From: a virus
Strand: one strand, 5' to 3'
Length of the DNA: 36,069 bases
Virus record (IMG/VR): IMGVR_UViG_3300025132_000126
Coordinates: 1-36,069 of that record
Shown: positions 30,356 to 35,984 of the stretch, one piece after another
Layout: each line of letters begins with the position of its first letter
Numbering within the stretch: position 1 is the first letter of the stretch
Notes under the pieces: model-generated
What the model was told of the DNA's origin: nothing
Databases searched by the model: none
Seen by the model: only the letters and a program-made list of their open reading frames with translations
Program-made: the position numbers and the translations under genes

Positions 30356-30952
30356 ATGGCAATTGCACAAAACTATTTCTCAGGAAAGTCAAAAGGTGGT
30401 AGGATCGGAACTATTGTTCTGGTTGCTAATGTCCCAACAGGATTTACAAATAAGTATATCCTATGTAATGGTCAAACTCTTGATGCTTTCCAGTATAGAA
30501 GACTACACAGAACAATCAGTAACATATATGGTGGTGATCAGTATGTTCAGAACGTCACCGATCTTCCTGGTTCAACCAGTACATTCAGAGTTCCAGATTT
30601 GAGAGGTAGATGTCTCAGAGGTGCAGATAACATGACCAGTGCTGGTACTATGATACAACAAGGTGGATCAAACAGTATGTCAATAGTATCACATACACTG
30701 ACTAATAATCAAGTACCATCACATACACATGGTATAAATGCTAATACAAACTATGCATATGAAATCAATGTAAATAATCACAGTTCTTCAGGTAATGTTG
30801 AAGTAGCATCATATTATCCAACATATAATAGAAGTTTCAGACCAAATAGTACAAGTGGTTATTTGAACAATAGCACAGGTGGTCATGGTCATGGTGATGC
30901 ATCAACATTGCAACCAAGCATCTACCTAAATTATTACATACAATCCGCATAA
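30356..30952 (+). CDS. Tail-collar-domain protein 2
   Basis: The 198-residue protein follows after 3 bp. IGTIVLVANVPTGFTNKYIL then CNGQTLDAFQYRRL and FRVPDLRGRCLRGADN make a clear collar domain at about residues 17-95. A His-rich part (NQVPSHTHGI and GGHGHGDAS) and the end QPSIYLNYYIQSA follow. The plan matches the neighbour but sequences differ strongly outside the core, as expected for receptor-binding parts under selection. Probably forms part of the host-recognition apparatus together with the flanking genes. Confidence 0.8.
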   Translation: MAIAQNYFSGKSKGGRIGTIVLVANVPTGFTNKYILCNGQTLDAFQYRRLHRTISNIYGGDQYVQNVTDLPGSTSTFRVPDLRGRCLRGADNMTSAGTMIQQGGSNSMSIVSHTLTNNQVPSHTHGINANTNYAYEINVNNHSSSGNVEVASYYPTYNRSFRPNSTSGYLNNSTGGHGHGDASTLQPSIYLNYYIQSA

Positions 30953-30953
30953 C

Positions 30954-31709
30954 ATGGCATTAAGATACAATCAATTTAAACCAGATAAAACTGCCATAGG
31001 TACAATCATAACATGGTCAGGTAATTCAGTACCAAATGGATATTTACAGTGTGATGGATCAACATATACAATCACAGGTGTAAGTAATATCCGTTATCGT
31101 GGTCTTGCCAGTGTTGTGTCACAACAATATAATGGATCTGATACTTACCCACCTGGTAGTAATAATGGTACTGGATCATTTACTCTACCAAACATGAATC
31201 CTGATGATGTTGTAGTTCAACGTAATAATGAGGGACTGGGCAGTCGGTCAGGTTCAACCAATGCAACATTTGGTGCAACAACATTAAATACTAGTCAGTG
31301 GCCACGACACAGACATAATCTACCACGACAGAACTATAGTTTGACAAATAATGCTGGTGTCACCAGACAACCAAACCACTGGGGAGCAGTTGTAAATAAT
31401 CCACGTTGTTGGGATGGTAGGTCATGTATGTCATATCGTATTAGAGTCCGAAGAGGAAGAAGAGGTAGATGGATCAGAACACCATGTTATCCTCGAAGTA
31501 CATGGTGGGGTGGTTATACCAACTGTTCTGTACCTGGTAATACCAGTTATGGTCCAAGAGACGCAGGTAGTGCTGCAGGTATGGGACCTCGTACCAACTT
31601 CTCATATAATATGGGTAATGCAGGTTCAAATAACCCATCATCACATACACACAGTGCCAACATAGTTCAGGCAGGTATGAGAATACAGTTCCTTATAAAA
31701 GCGTTCTAA
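30954..31709 (+). CDS. Tail-collar-domain protein 3
   Basis: The 251-residue protein starts one base after the previous stop. IGTIITWSGNSVPNGYLQCD, then YRGLASVVSQQY and FTLPNMNPDDVVVQRN, give the collar domain. Residues ~150-190 are unusually rich in Arg and Trp (YRIRVRRGRRGRWIRTPCYP), absent in the two neighbours. The end has the usual NPSSHTHSANIVQAG His motif and MRIQFLIKAF. The basic insert may form an exposed loop that binds an acidic receptor or a partner protein; that is speculation. The late motif at 31706 follows. Confidence 0.78.
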   Translation: MALRYNQFKPDKTAIGTIITWSGNSVPNGYLQCDGSTYTITGVSNIRYRGLASVVSQQYNGSDTYPPGSNNGTGSFTLPNMNPDDVVVQRNNEGLGSRSGSTNATFGATTLNTSQWPRHRHNLPRQNYSLTNNAGVTRQPNHWGAVVNNPRCWDGRSCMSYRIRVRRGRRGRWIRTPCYPRSTWWGGYTNCSVPGNTSYGPRDAGSAAGMGPRTNFSYNMGNAGSNNPSSHTHSANIVQAGMRIQFLIKAF

Positions 31710-31712
31710 ATA
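31706..31712 (+). promoter_or_regulatory. T4-type late promoter motif CTAAATA
   Basis: CTAAATA overlaps the stop codon of the third collar gene and lies 28 bp before the oxygenase ATG at 31741, implying late expression of that gene. Confidence 0.55.
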
Positions 31713-31740
31713 ATAGAACATAATAACAATTGATAACATT

Positions 31741-32508
31741 ATGCAAGGAGTTAACGAAGATTTCATCGAACATAGTGATGATTTTATTTCAATATACCAC
31801 AATGTATTCCCCAAGAGTAATTGTGATCAGATAATCAAGAAATTTGACTTTCTTGAGAATGCATGTATGCACAATGATGAAGTCAAGAGACTACATCAAG
31901 AGTGGGAGGAAAGCGGGCATAATATGAATGCCATGGATGGAGAGAAACAATTTAATAATGGACGTGGTGGTAGAATGGATCGGGCATATAACCTGATTCA
32001 CATTGATGATTATTGTACCAGTACATCATATGATCCTGCAATACGGGACGAAGGATGTATTTGTAGTGTTTCATTAGTGAGTGAATACTTATATAATGCC
32101 ATTGATGATTATATGAATCACTATGGTACATTAAGAAAGAGACACGTTTATAGTAATTTTAACAAGGTACAAAAGACACCACCAGGTGGTGGATATCATG
32201 TATGGCATGATGAGTTGGGAGAATCTGTACAACACAGTGACCGAACCCTCGTCTGGATGCTATATTTGAATGATGATTTTGAGGGAGGAGAGACAGAGTT
32301 TTTATATCAGAAAAAGAGAGTACAACCATCACCAGGCACGATTGTCATTTGGCCAGCACAATGGACACATCAACATAAGGGTAACATGGTATTGAAGGGA
32401 TACAAGTATATTGTAACAGGATGGATACACACTATGTGGACAGATCATAATATTGCAGGTACTCTTATTGCACCTGATGCACCACCAGAAAACTCAGTTA
32501 TGATTTAA
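31741..32508 (+). CDS. 2OG-Fe(II) oxygenase, prolyl-4-hydroxylase-like
   Basis: In this 255-residue protein, residues 145-190 carry TPPGGGYHVWHDE, with His156-x-Glu158 (or His153) as likely iron ligands, then LVWMLYLNDDFEGGETEFLY. The C-terminal VQPSPGTIVIWPAQWTHQHK supplies the distal His, and YKYIVTGWIHT the 2OG-binding basic residue. This is the P4H-type double-stranded beta-helix. Such phage enzymes may hydroxylate proline in virion or host proteins. Its position after the collar genes and behind a late promoter makes tail proteins a reasonable candidate substrate. It converges with the GIY-YIG gene, overlapping 4 bp at the stops. Confidence 0.8.
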   Translation: MQGVNEDFIEHSDDFISIYHNVFPKSNCDQIIKKFDFLENACMHNDEVKRLHQEWEESGHNMNAMDGEKQFNNGRGGRMDRAYNLIHIDDYCTSTSYDPAIRDEGCICSVSLVSEYLYNAIDDYMNHYGTLRKRHVYSNFNKVQKTPPGGGYHVWHDELGESVQHSDRTLVWMLYLNDDFEGGETEFLYQKKRVQPSPGTIVIWPAQWTHQHKGNMVLKGYKYIVTGWIHTMWTDHNIAGTLIAPDAPPENSVMI

Positions 32509-33266
32509 TTGGCATAGTACCAGTAATATCCTTTCCATGTCCTTTTACCAGGATATAATAACGACTTCCTGATACCACCGCCACGTTTACCATTAATAGT
32601 ACGTTCAGCATTAGATATACTTTCATATATTTGAGTCTTCTTACCATTAGACTTATGTACACCATATATCTTACGTTTGTGTAGGTTCTTACCTATCTTT
32701 CGCCATGTGTACCCGTATGCTTCCCATCCATTACGGGCAGCAAGTACAATATTGCCATTTTTCTTCTTATCACCAGCAATATCAAGGGCAGCATCACTTA
32801 TACTATCCCATATCTTTATCTCTCCAGTCTTTATATTAGTTCCCTCTATCTTCTGTTTCATGTGTGTGCCATCTCCCCTATGCTCTTCACACATAAATCC
32901 CCATTTCTCTCCTGATGCTACCTTCTTATTAATACTCTTCTTTATATTGTTGACCCACTCTTTAGTCTTATCCATATTCTTTATTATTATCTTCTCTGCT
33001 ACCTCACGATTATTATATTCACTCTTCAGTTTATCAATATAATAGTCCTTACGCTCTTCTAATCTATCAGTTGTTGTTTCCTCTAATACACTTATATTAA
33101 ACCGACCCGTTCCAAGATTGTTAATATCATTATATAAGTCCTTATGAGTATTATTTGTTATGTGTTCTTTCCATACCTTGTTTAATGGTAGAATTGTAGT
33201 GCCAACATATTGTTTCTTATTCACTTTGTTGGTAATACAGTAGATTGTACCTTGTTTTATTGCCAT
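32505..33266 (-). CDS. GIY-YIG homing-type endonuclease with two C-terminal DNA-binding repeats
   Basis: The 253-residue protein is read leftward. Residues 6-23 (GTIYCITNKVNKKQYVGT) match the GIY-YIG motif with YVG as the second element. A helical middle follows. Two repeats near the C-terminus, IKIWDSISDAALDIAG and TQIYESISNAERTING, each end in a GY.W/GYYW unit and resemble NUMOD1/IENR1 DNA-binding modules used by homing endonucleases. It is the only leftward gene apart from gp4 and is convergent with the oxygenase gene. No split gene is visible nearby, so it appears free-standing. A promoter lies at 33395-33423. Confidence 0.82.
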   Translation of the reverse strand: MAIKQGTIYCITNKVNKKQYVGTTILPLNKVWKEHITNNTHKDLYNDINNLGTGRFNISVLEETTTDRLEERKDYYIDKLKSEYNNREVAEKIIIKNMDKTKEWVNNIKKSINKKVASGEKWGFMCEEHRGDGTHMKQKIEGTNIKTGEIKIWDSISDAALDIAGDKKKNGNIVLAARNGWEAYGYTWRKIGKNLHKRKIYGVHKSNGKKTQIYESISNAERTINGKRGGGIRKSLLYPGKRTWKGYYWYYAN

Positions 33267-33343
33267 AGAATAGTGTAGTGTTCACGATGGTACATGTATA
33301 TAGGGAAATATTAACAAAAATATGGTTGTGTGTTGTAATTGAG

Positions 33344-33383
33344 TCTCATTATCAATAAGAATGAGAAAGGTGTGATCTTATTG
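33344..33383 (-). promoter_or_regulatory. Leader with two mutually exclusive inverted repeats
   Basis: TCTCATT (33344-33350) pairs with AATGAGA (33360-33366), and CAATAAGA (33353-33360) pairs with TCTTATTG (33376-33383). The two stems share base 33360 and interlock, so both could not form fully together. They lie in the leader of the leftward endonuclease transcript predicted from the promoter at 33395-33423. They could act as an attenuator or RNA switch; there is no T run to make either a clear terminator. Confidence 0.4.
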
Positions 33384-33394
33384 TTATCTTAGCG

Positions 33395-33423
33395 AGCATA
33401 GCATAAGACTCGGAGTTTGTCAA
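33395..33423 (-). promoter_or_regulatory. Leftward sigma70 promoter TTGACA-N17-TATGCT (extended -10)
   Basis: On the minus strand TTGACA (33423-33418) is followed 17 bp later by TATGCT (33400-33395), preceded by TGC for an extended -10. It points to the GIY-YIG gene at 33266 and would give a leader of about 120 nt. The upstream side abuts the palindrome array (first copy at 33441). Confidence 0.55.
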
Positions 33424-33554
33424 CCCCACCGCCCCCAAATCTCGTCGAGACCTGAGCATTATGATCTAGTCGAGGTCTGCGCATCATAAGTCTCGACTAG
33501 CTTTCGCGCATCATACATCATCTCGACTAGAATGTTCACAAACCGTAACAAATC

Positions 33555-33583
33555 TCGACGAGATCACATAAATATGCTATACT
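33555..33583 (+). promoter_or_regulatory. Rightward promoter P1, TCGACG-N17-TATACT (extended -10)
   Basis: TATACT at 33578-33583 is preceded by TGC (extended -10) and lies 17 bp after TCGACG (33555-33560), which is part of the fifth palindrome copy. A protein bound there would cover the -35. The start would be near 33590, ahead of the small reading frame at 33615. Confidence 0.5.
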
Positions 33584-33614
33584 TATCATATACCTCACAC
33601 AATCTAGTCGAGCC

Positions 33615-33749
33615 ATGTACGAATGGTCTTATGAGTATCTCGTCGAGCTTCCCGACGTAGAGCAGGAATCGTGCAAACATCTCGACGAGAATACGCAGGC
33701 ACGAGACGTACATAATCTCGTCGAGCTTGTGCCCATTCCTGATGCATGA
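33615..33749 (+). CDS. Possible 44-residue protein made of the palindrome repeats
   Basis: The frame runs from ATG at 33615 to TGA at 33749 without interruption. Palindrome copies 7, 8 and 9 fall in the same frame and are translated as L-V-E, L-D-E and L-V-E; the protein begins MYEWSYEYLVELPDVEQESC and is acidic. It lies just after P1. A ribosome binding site is weak (GTCGAG, itself the sixth palindrome). It may be a true small protein or an accident of the array. Confidence 0.3.
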   Translation: MYEWSYEYLVELPDVEQESCKHLDENTQARDVHNLVELVPIPDA

Positions 33750-33755
33750 TATAAT
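33727..33755 (+). promoter_or_regulatory. Rightward promoter P2, TTGTGC-N17-TATAAT
   Basis: TTGTGC (33727-33732) and TATAAT (33750-33755) are 17 bp apart. Palindrome copy 9 ends directly before the -35 and copy 10 (33759-33767) covers about +1 to +6, an arrangement expected of operators around a regulated promoter. The next gene begins at 33790. Confidence 0.6.
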
Positions 33756-33789
33756 AATCTAGTCGAGATTCTAACACGCATCATACTCT

Positions 33790-33981
33790 ATGTCAACTCT
33801 TCTCAGTCAAAAACGCAAAGTCTCGGTCGAGCTCGAGATCGACGCATACGCGGATCTAGACGTGCAGGTGCTGCGGGCGCTAGATTGGCACAAGATTCTC
33901 ATGTTAGAATCAGATGAGACCGTACGTGTCAGTGTGCAAGAGGGTGAGGACCAGATCGATGAATTATATTATTCTCAATAG
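33790..33981 (+). CDS. 63-residue acidic protein, probably early
   Basis: It begins MSTLLSQKRKVSVELEIDAY and continues ADLDVQVLRALDWHKILMLE. The protein is acidic with an alternating strand pattern. The codons for VSVELEID include an imperfect palindrome (CTCGGTCGAG), and base use is richer in G+C than in the late genes. It is the first gene behind P2. The stop codon falls inside a hairpin (33972-33998). No family recognised; an anti-host or regulatory role is possible for an early phage gene but not shown. Confidence 0.6.
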   Translation: MSTLLSQKRKVSVELEIDAYADLDVQVLRALDWHKILMLESDETVRVSVQEGEDQIDELYYSQ

Positions 33982-33998
33982 AGATTCGTTATTGAGAA
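33972..33998. other. Hairpin at the end of the 33790 gene
   Basis: TTCTCAATA (33972-33980) and TATTGAGAA (33990-33998) form a perfect 9-bp stem with a 9-nt loop. No T run follows, so it is not a standard terminator; it may stabilise the mRNA end or be a protein-binding site. Confidence 0.5.
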
Positions 33999-34020
33999 AG
34001 AGAATTAGTAATATTTTATG

Positions 34021-34110
34021 GCAGGTTCCGTGACGAAGATTTTATAGTTCGTACCCTCGAACTTTTCTTACCTTTATTATAACAACTCAGCTGGCATGAA
34101 TGCAACCTGC
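34021..34110 (+). other. Structured non-coding stretch with terminator-like hairpin
   Basis: The 300-bp gap between genes at 33981 and 34291 is not empty. GCAGGTT (34021-34027) can pair with AACCTGC (34104-34110), enclosing the hairpin AGTTCG-TACCCT-CGAACT (34046-34063) that is followed by TTTTCTT. The hairpin could end transcripts from P1/P2; the outer stem suggests a folded RNA of about 90 nt. It lacks the arms of a tRNA. Confidence 0.35.
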
Positions 34111-34139
34111 TATGTGCCACTAATTAAACTGTCACACTG

Positions 34140-34161
34140 AACCACCACGGGGTGGTTTTTT
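34140..34161 (+). terminator. Rho-independent terminator
   Basis: ACCACC (34141-34146) pairs with GGTGGT (34151-34156) around ACGG, extended by A34140-T34157, and is followed by a T run. AACTGTCACA precedes it at 34127-34136, and TATATT follows at 34166, the same order of elements as at 22691-22734. Confidence 0.8.
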
Positions 34162-34165
34162 GGGT

Positions 34166-34171
34166 TATATT
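34166..34171 (+). promoter_or_regulatory. -10-like element TATATT after terminator
   Basis: TATATT followed by AAGAGTGGGAAACAAAAC resembles the sequence after the TATAAT elements at 25356 and 35495 (AAGAGTAA...AACAA). It may start the transcript for the gene at 34291, giving a leader of over 100 nt that contains the small stem TTAGG/CCTAA at 34204-34220. Confidence 0.4.
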
Positions 34172-34290
34172 AAGAGTGGGAAACAAAACTGGCATCCATT
34201 GGGTTAGGTGCAAGTCCTAAACGTAAAAAGAAGTCAATGAGTTTAAGTCCACGTTTTTGTTTCTCGCACCCAATTTATTTCAGGAAGCAG

Positions 34291-34560
34291 ATGAATTATC
34301 CACACGGGGTTTATGATTTTATCAAGTACGTTGATTCGTTCTACGGTACCAATGATCCGCTGTACCCGCTGATCGATCAGAATACAAAAGATCCGTTAAA
34401 TCTTTATGATATCATGAGAGCAACGGTGAACTACGTAGAAAAATGCATGAAAGGTGATTTAGAGTTCGTGCACTATTCGTGGGGTGATGGTGATTCGCTT
34501 GACCGTGAGCGGGTACGTGATATCCTACTAGATGAATTCAACTACGGGTACGTATCATGA
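34291..34560 (+). CDS. 89-residue protein of unknown function
   Basis: I prefer the ATG at 34291, which has AGGAAG a few bases upstream, over an earlier in-frame ATG at 34237 whose 18 extra codons do not look conserved. The product begins MNYPHGVYDFIKYVDSFYGT. It is Tyr/Asp-rich, helical, and includes YDIMRATVNYVEKCM. It overlaps the next gene by ATGA. No family recognised. Confidence 0.55.
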   Translation: MNYPHGVYDFIKYVDSFYGTNDPLYPLIDQNTKDPLNLYDIMRATVNYVEKCMKGDLEFVHYSWGDGDSLDRERVRDILLDEFNYGYVS

Positions 34561-34778
34561 CTGATCCAACAAGATGGGCGGTCCAACCCGCTTCGTGGTT
34601 TAACTTCGATGCCGATGGTGCCGTATACTGCGCGGACCTGGAGACTGCTTACCGTGTAGCGAGTGACCAAACCAGGTTTAGTGATCAAATTATTTGGAAG
34701 ATGACTGCAGGTGATCCGATCCGTTGGATCCGTGTGACAAAAGACGAAGTGGCACAGTCTGCTTACCAAGGTGCGTGA
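34557..34778 (+). CDS. 73-residue protein of unknown function
   Basis: Starts in the ATGA overlap with MTDPTRWAVQPASWFNFDAD. Trp-rich, with a likely beta-alpha-beta outline (AVYCADLETAYRVASDQ and DPIRWIRVTKDE). It is cotranslated with the preceding gene; another early-type transcript starts soon after its end. Function unknown. Confidence 0.55.
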   Translation: MTDPTRWAVQPASWFNFDADGAVYCADLETAYRVASDQTRFSDQIIWKMTAGDPIRWIRVTKDEVAQSAYQGA

Positions 34779-34786
34779 TGTGCGGT

Positions 34787-34792
34787 TATAAT
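34787..34792 (+). promoter_or_regulatory. -10 element TATAAT before the Api92-like gene
   Basis: TATAAT followed by AAGTACATACCACACAAAAG and a GGAAT ribosome-binding stretch lies 29 bp before the ATG at 34822. The CCACACA portion is shared with the leaders at 25380 and 35520. The -35 is poor. Confidence 0.5.
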
Positions 34793-34821
34793 AAGTACAT
34801 ACCACACAAAAGGAATTTATT

Positions 34822-35313
34822 ATGCCCAATTGGTGTAACAACAGAGTTGACTTCTACTCTGACGATACCAGTAAAATTACTGAACTTCGTGAAATCTTTG
34901 AAAGTCAAGACGTATTCGCAAAAATAGTTCCACCCCCAGACTGGCAGAAAGTACCACTAACCGCAGAGGATCAGTATGAATATTCATTCTCAAAACCTCG
35001 TGGTGAAGTTGGTGAATTACCAGTCGTCAAGGATAAAGGATTCGGTAAGGGTCTATACTTTCCGTCAACAGATAATAATGATGACAGATGGTATAACTGG
35101 AATGTGAACAACTGGGGAACTAAATGGGACATTGACGGCAATGATTCAGAAATTGATGGTGATGATTACAGTTTTCAAGTTGAATTTGAAACAGCATGGT
35201 CACCACCTGAGCAAATCTTTTATGCACTTCGTGAAAAATACGGAGAGACAGTTGACATTACGTGGTTCTTTGACGAACCAGGACAGCAAGTAGCAGGTTA
35301 TTTGGGATCATGA
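34822..35313 (+). CDS. Api92/YubB-like ferredoxin-fold protein
   Basis: The 163-residue protein starts MPNWCNNRVDFYSDDTSKIT, and the MPNWCNNR opening is the hallmark of the YubB/Api92-like family with a ferredoxin-like domain found on plasmids and phages. Later WNVNNWGTKWDIDG and VEFETAWSPPEQIFYALREK are also typical. The biochemical function of the family is not known to me. It overlaps the next gene by ATGA and is preceded by its own -10 element, so it is probably expressed early. Confidence 0.75.
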   Translation: MPNWCNNRVDFYSDDTSKITELREIFESQDVFAKIVPPPDWQKVPLTAEDQYEYSFSKPRGEVGELPVVKDKGFGKGLYFPSTDNNDDRWYNWNVNNWGTKWDIDGNDSEIDGDDYSFQVEFETAWSPPEQIFYALREKYGETVDITWFFDEPGQQVAGYLGS

Positions 35314-35441
35314 ACAGATACGAAATTACATGGGAGGAACAATTCCATCTCATAGAATTATATGATCTACTCAGAGATAATGGTACGATCGAAGACTTGC
35401 CACCAGAGATTACCACATTTTTTGAGAAGATCATGTCGTGA
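35310..35441 (+). CDS. 43-residue protein of unknown function
   Basis: Starts in the ATGA overlap and encodes MNRYEITWEEQFHLIELYDL, then a short acidic helix ending EKIMS. It finishes one base before the inverted AACTGTCACA element and its terminator. Coding is supported by coupling and by that boundary. Confidence 0.5.
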   Translation: MNRYEITWEEQFHLIELYDLLRDNGTIEDLPPEITTFFEKIMS

Positions 35442-35466
35442 TGTGACAGTTAACAAAGTGGCACAT

Positions 35467-35490
35467 GGGGACTTTCGTAGTCCCCTTTTT
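35467..35490 (+). terminator. Rho-independent terminator
   Basis: GGGGACT (35467-35473) pairs with AGTCCCC (35479-35485) around a TTCGT loop, followed by TTTTT. TGTGACAGTT, the complement of AACTGTCACA, lies upstream at 35442-35451, and a TATAAT follows at 35495. Confidence 0.85.
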
Positions 35491-35494
35491 CGTT

Positions 35495-35500
35495 TATAAT
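35495..35500 (+). promoter_or_regulatory. -10 element TATAAT directly after terminator
   Basis: TATAAT is followed by AAAAGAGTAAAGCAAACAAT and CCACACATG at the next gene, nearly the same leader as at 25356. This is the third instance of a terminator followed by a -10 element. Confidence 0.6.
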
Positions 35501-35526
35501 AAAAGAGTAAAGCAAACAATCCACAC

Positions 35527-35862
35527 ATGAGAAAAATTGAACTTGAAATGAATGAAGCGATCAGAAATGGTCACGCATGGTCTAAAGATAACACTTGCGT
35601 TACTTATGACCCTACAAACAAAATGAGTGCGGAAGTATTCTTGCATGGTAATCACATTGCCACAGTTACTGATAATTCGTTAAAACTCTACTCTGGCGGT
35701 GGTTGGTTTACTAATACCACTAAGTCCAGACTCAATGCACTTATTAATGAGTTTTGCGAACCAATGTCTAATGGAATTTTTCAAAAGAATTGGAACTGGT
35801 ACGTTCGTGCATTTAATACAATCACACCATTTCACGATGGCATTACAATCCCCGTGGTGTAA
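35527..35862 (+). CDS. 111-residue conserved protein of unknown function
   Basis: It begins MRKIELEMNEAIRNGHAWSK, then a beta-rich middle (TCVTYDPTNKMSAEVFLHGN and HIATVTDNSLKLYSGG), and a Trp/Asn-rich part (FQKNWNWYVR). Similar short proteins occur in several cyanophage types as I recall, function unknown. It has an early-type promoter and overlaps the following gene by TAATG. Confidence 0.6.
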   Translation: MRKIELEMNEAIRNGHAWSKDNTCVTYDPTNKMSAEVFLHGNHIATVTDNSLKLYSGGGWFTNTTKSRLNALINEFCEPMSNGIFQKNWNWYVRAFNTITPFHDGITIPVV

Positions 35863-35984
35863 TGACTCATGACGAAATCCGCAGAGCATCTACTGCTAAA
35901 CTACGGGCATATCTTAAAGAGGATATCCCCGTAGAGTTAGATGATATGATTAATTACGAACTTTACATTAGGGAATTTTCATGA
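35862..35984 (+). CDS. 40-residue protein of unknown function
   Basis: Starts in the TAATG overlap and encodes MTHDEIRRASTAKLRAYLKE and an acidic end (ELYIREFS). A single helical unit, no domain recognised. It overlaps the next start by ATGA. Confidence 0.5.
   Translation: MTHDEIRRASTAKLRAYLKEDIPVELDDMINYELYIREFS

Larger units (their letters stand above)
33441..33767. repeat. Array of ten 9-bp palindromes, CT(C/A)G(A/T)C(G/T)AG
   Basis: Copies start at 33441, 33466, 33492, 33522, 33554, 33604, 33639, 33681, 33717 and 33759. Each is CTCGTCGAG, CTCGACGAG, CTAGTCGAG or its complement CTCGACTAG, nearly always preceded by T. Spacings are 25, 26, 30, 32, 50, 35, 42, 36 and 42 bp, with no repeated spacer, so it is not a CRISPR array. 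Three copies of GCATCATA (33481, 33508, 33778) are interspersed. Copies coincide with promoter elements on the plus strand. This looks like multiple binding sites for a dimeric protein: a regulator, replication initiator or packaging/segregation factor. The binding protein is not identifiable. Confidence 0.8.

Noticed and set aside
32677-33042. Plus-strand reading frame opposite the GIY-YIG gene
   Set aside because: It is hydrophobic, lacks a plausible start context and is explained as the complement of a clear GIY-YIG protein.
33441-33767. CRISPR array
   Set aside because: The repeats are only 9 bp, palindromic, of variable sequence and spacing, and no cas genes are near.
34021-34110. Cloverleaf closed by a 7-bp acceptor-like stem
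   Set aside because: Length and closing stem fit a tRNA, but there is no T loop beside the 3' strand and the internal hairpin does not fit an anticodon arm.
34201-34225. tRNA T-arm-like stem, TTAGG-TGCAAGT-CCTAA
   Set aside because: A 7-nt loop with C-A-A resembles a T loop, but no acceptor, D or anticodon arms can be fitted around it; at most a degraded tRNA remnant.
34237-34290. ATG at 34237 as start of the 34291 gene
   Set aside because: The extra 18 residues look unlike protein-coding sequence, and AGGAAG supports the ATG at 34291.
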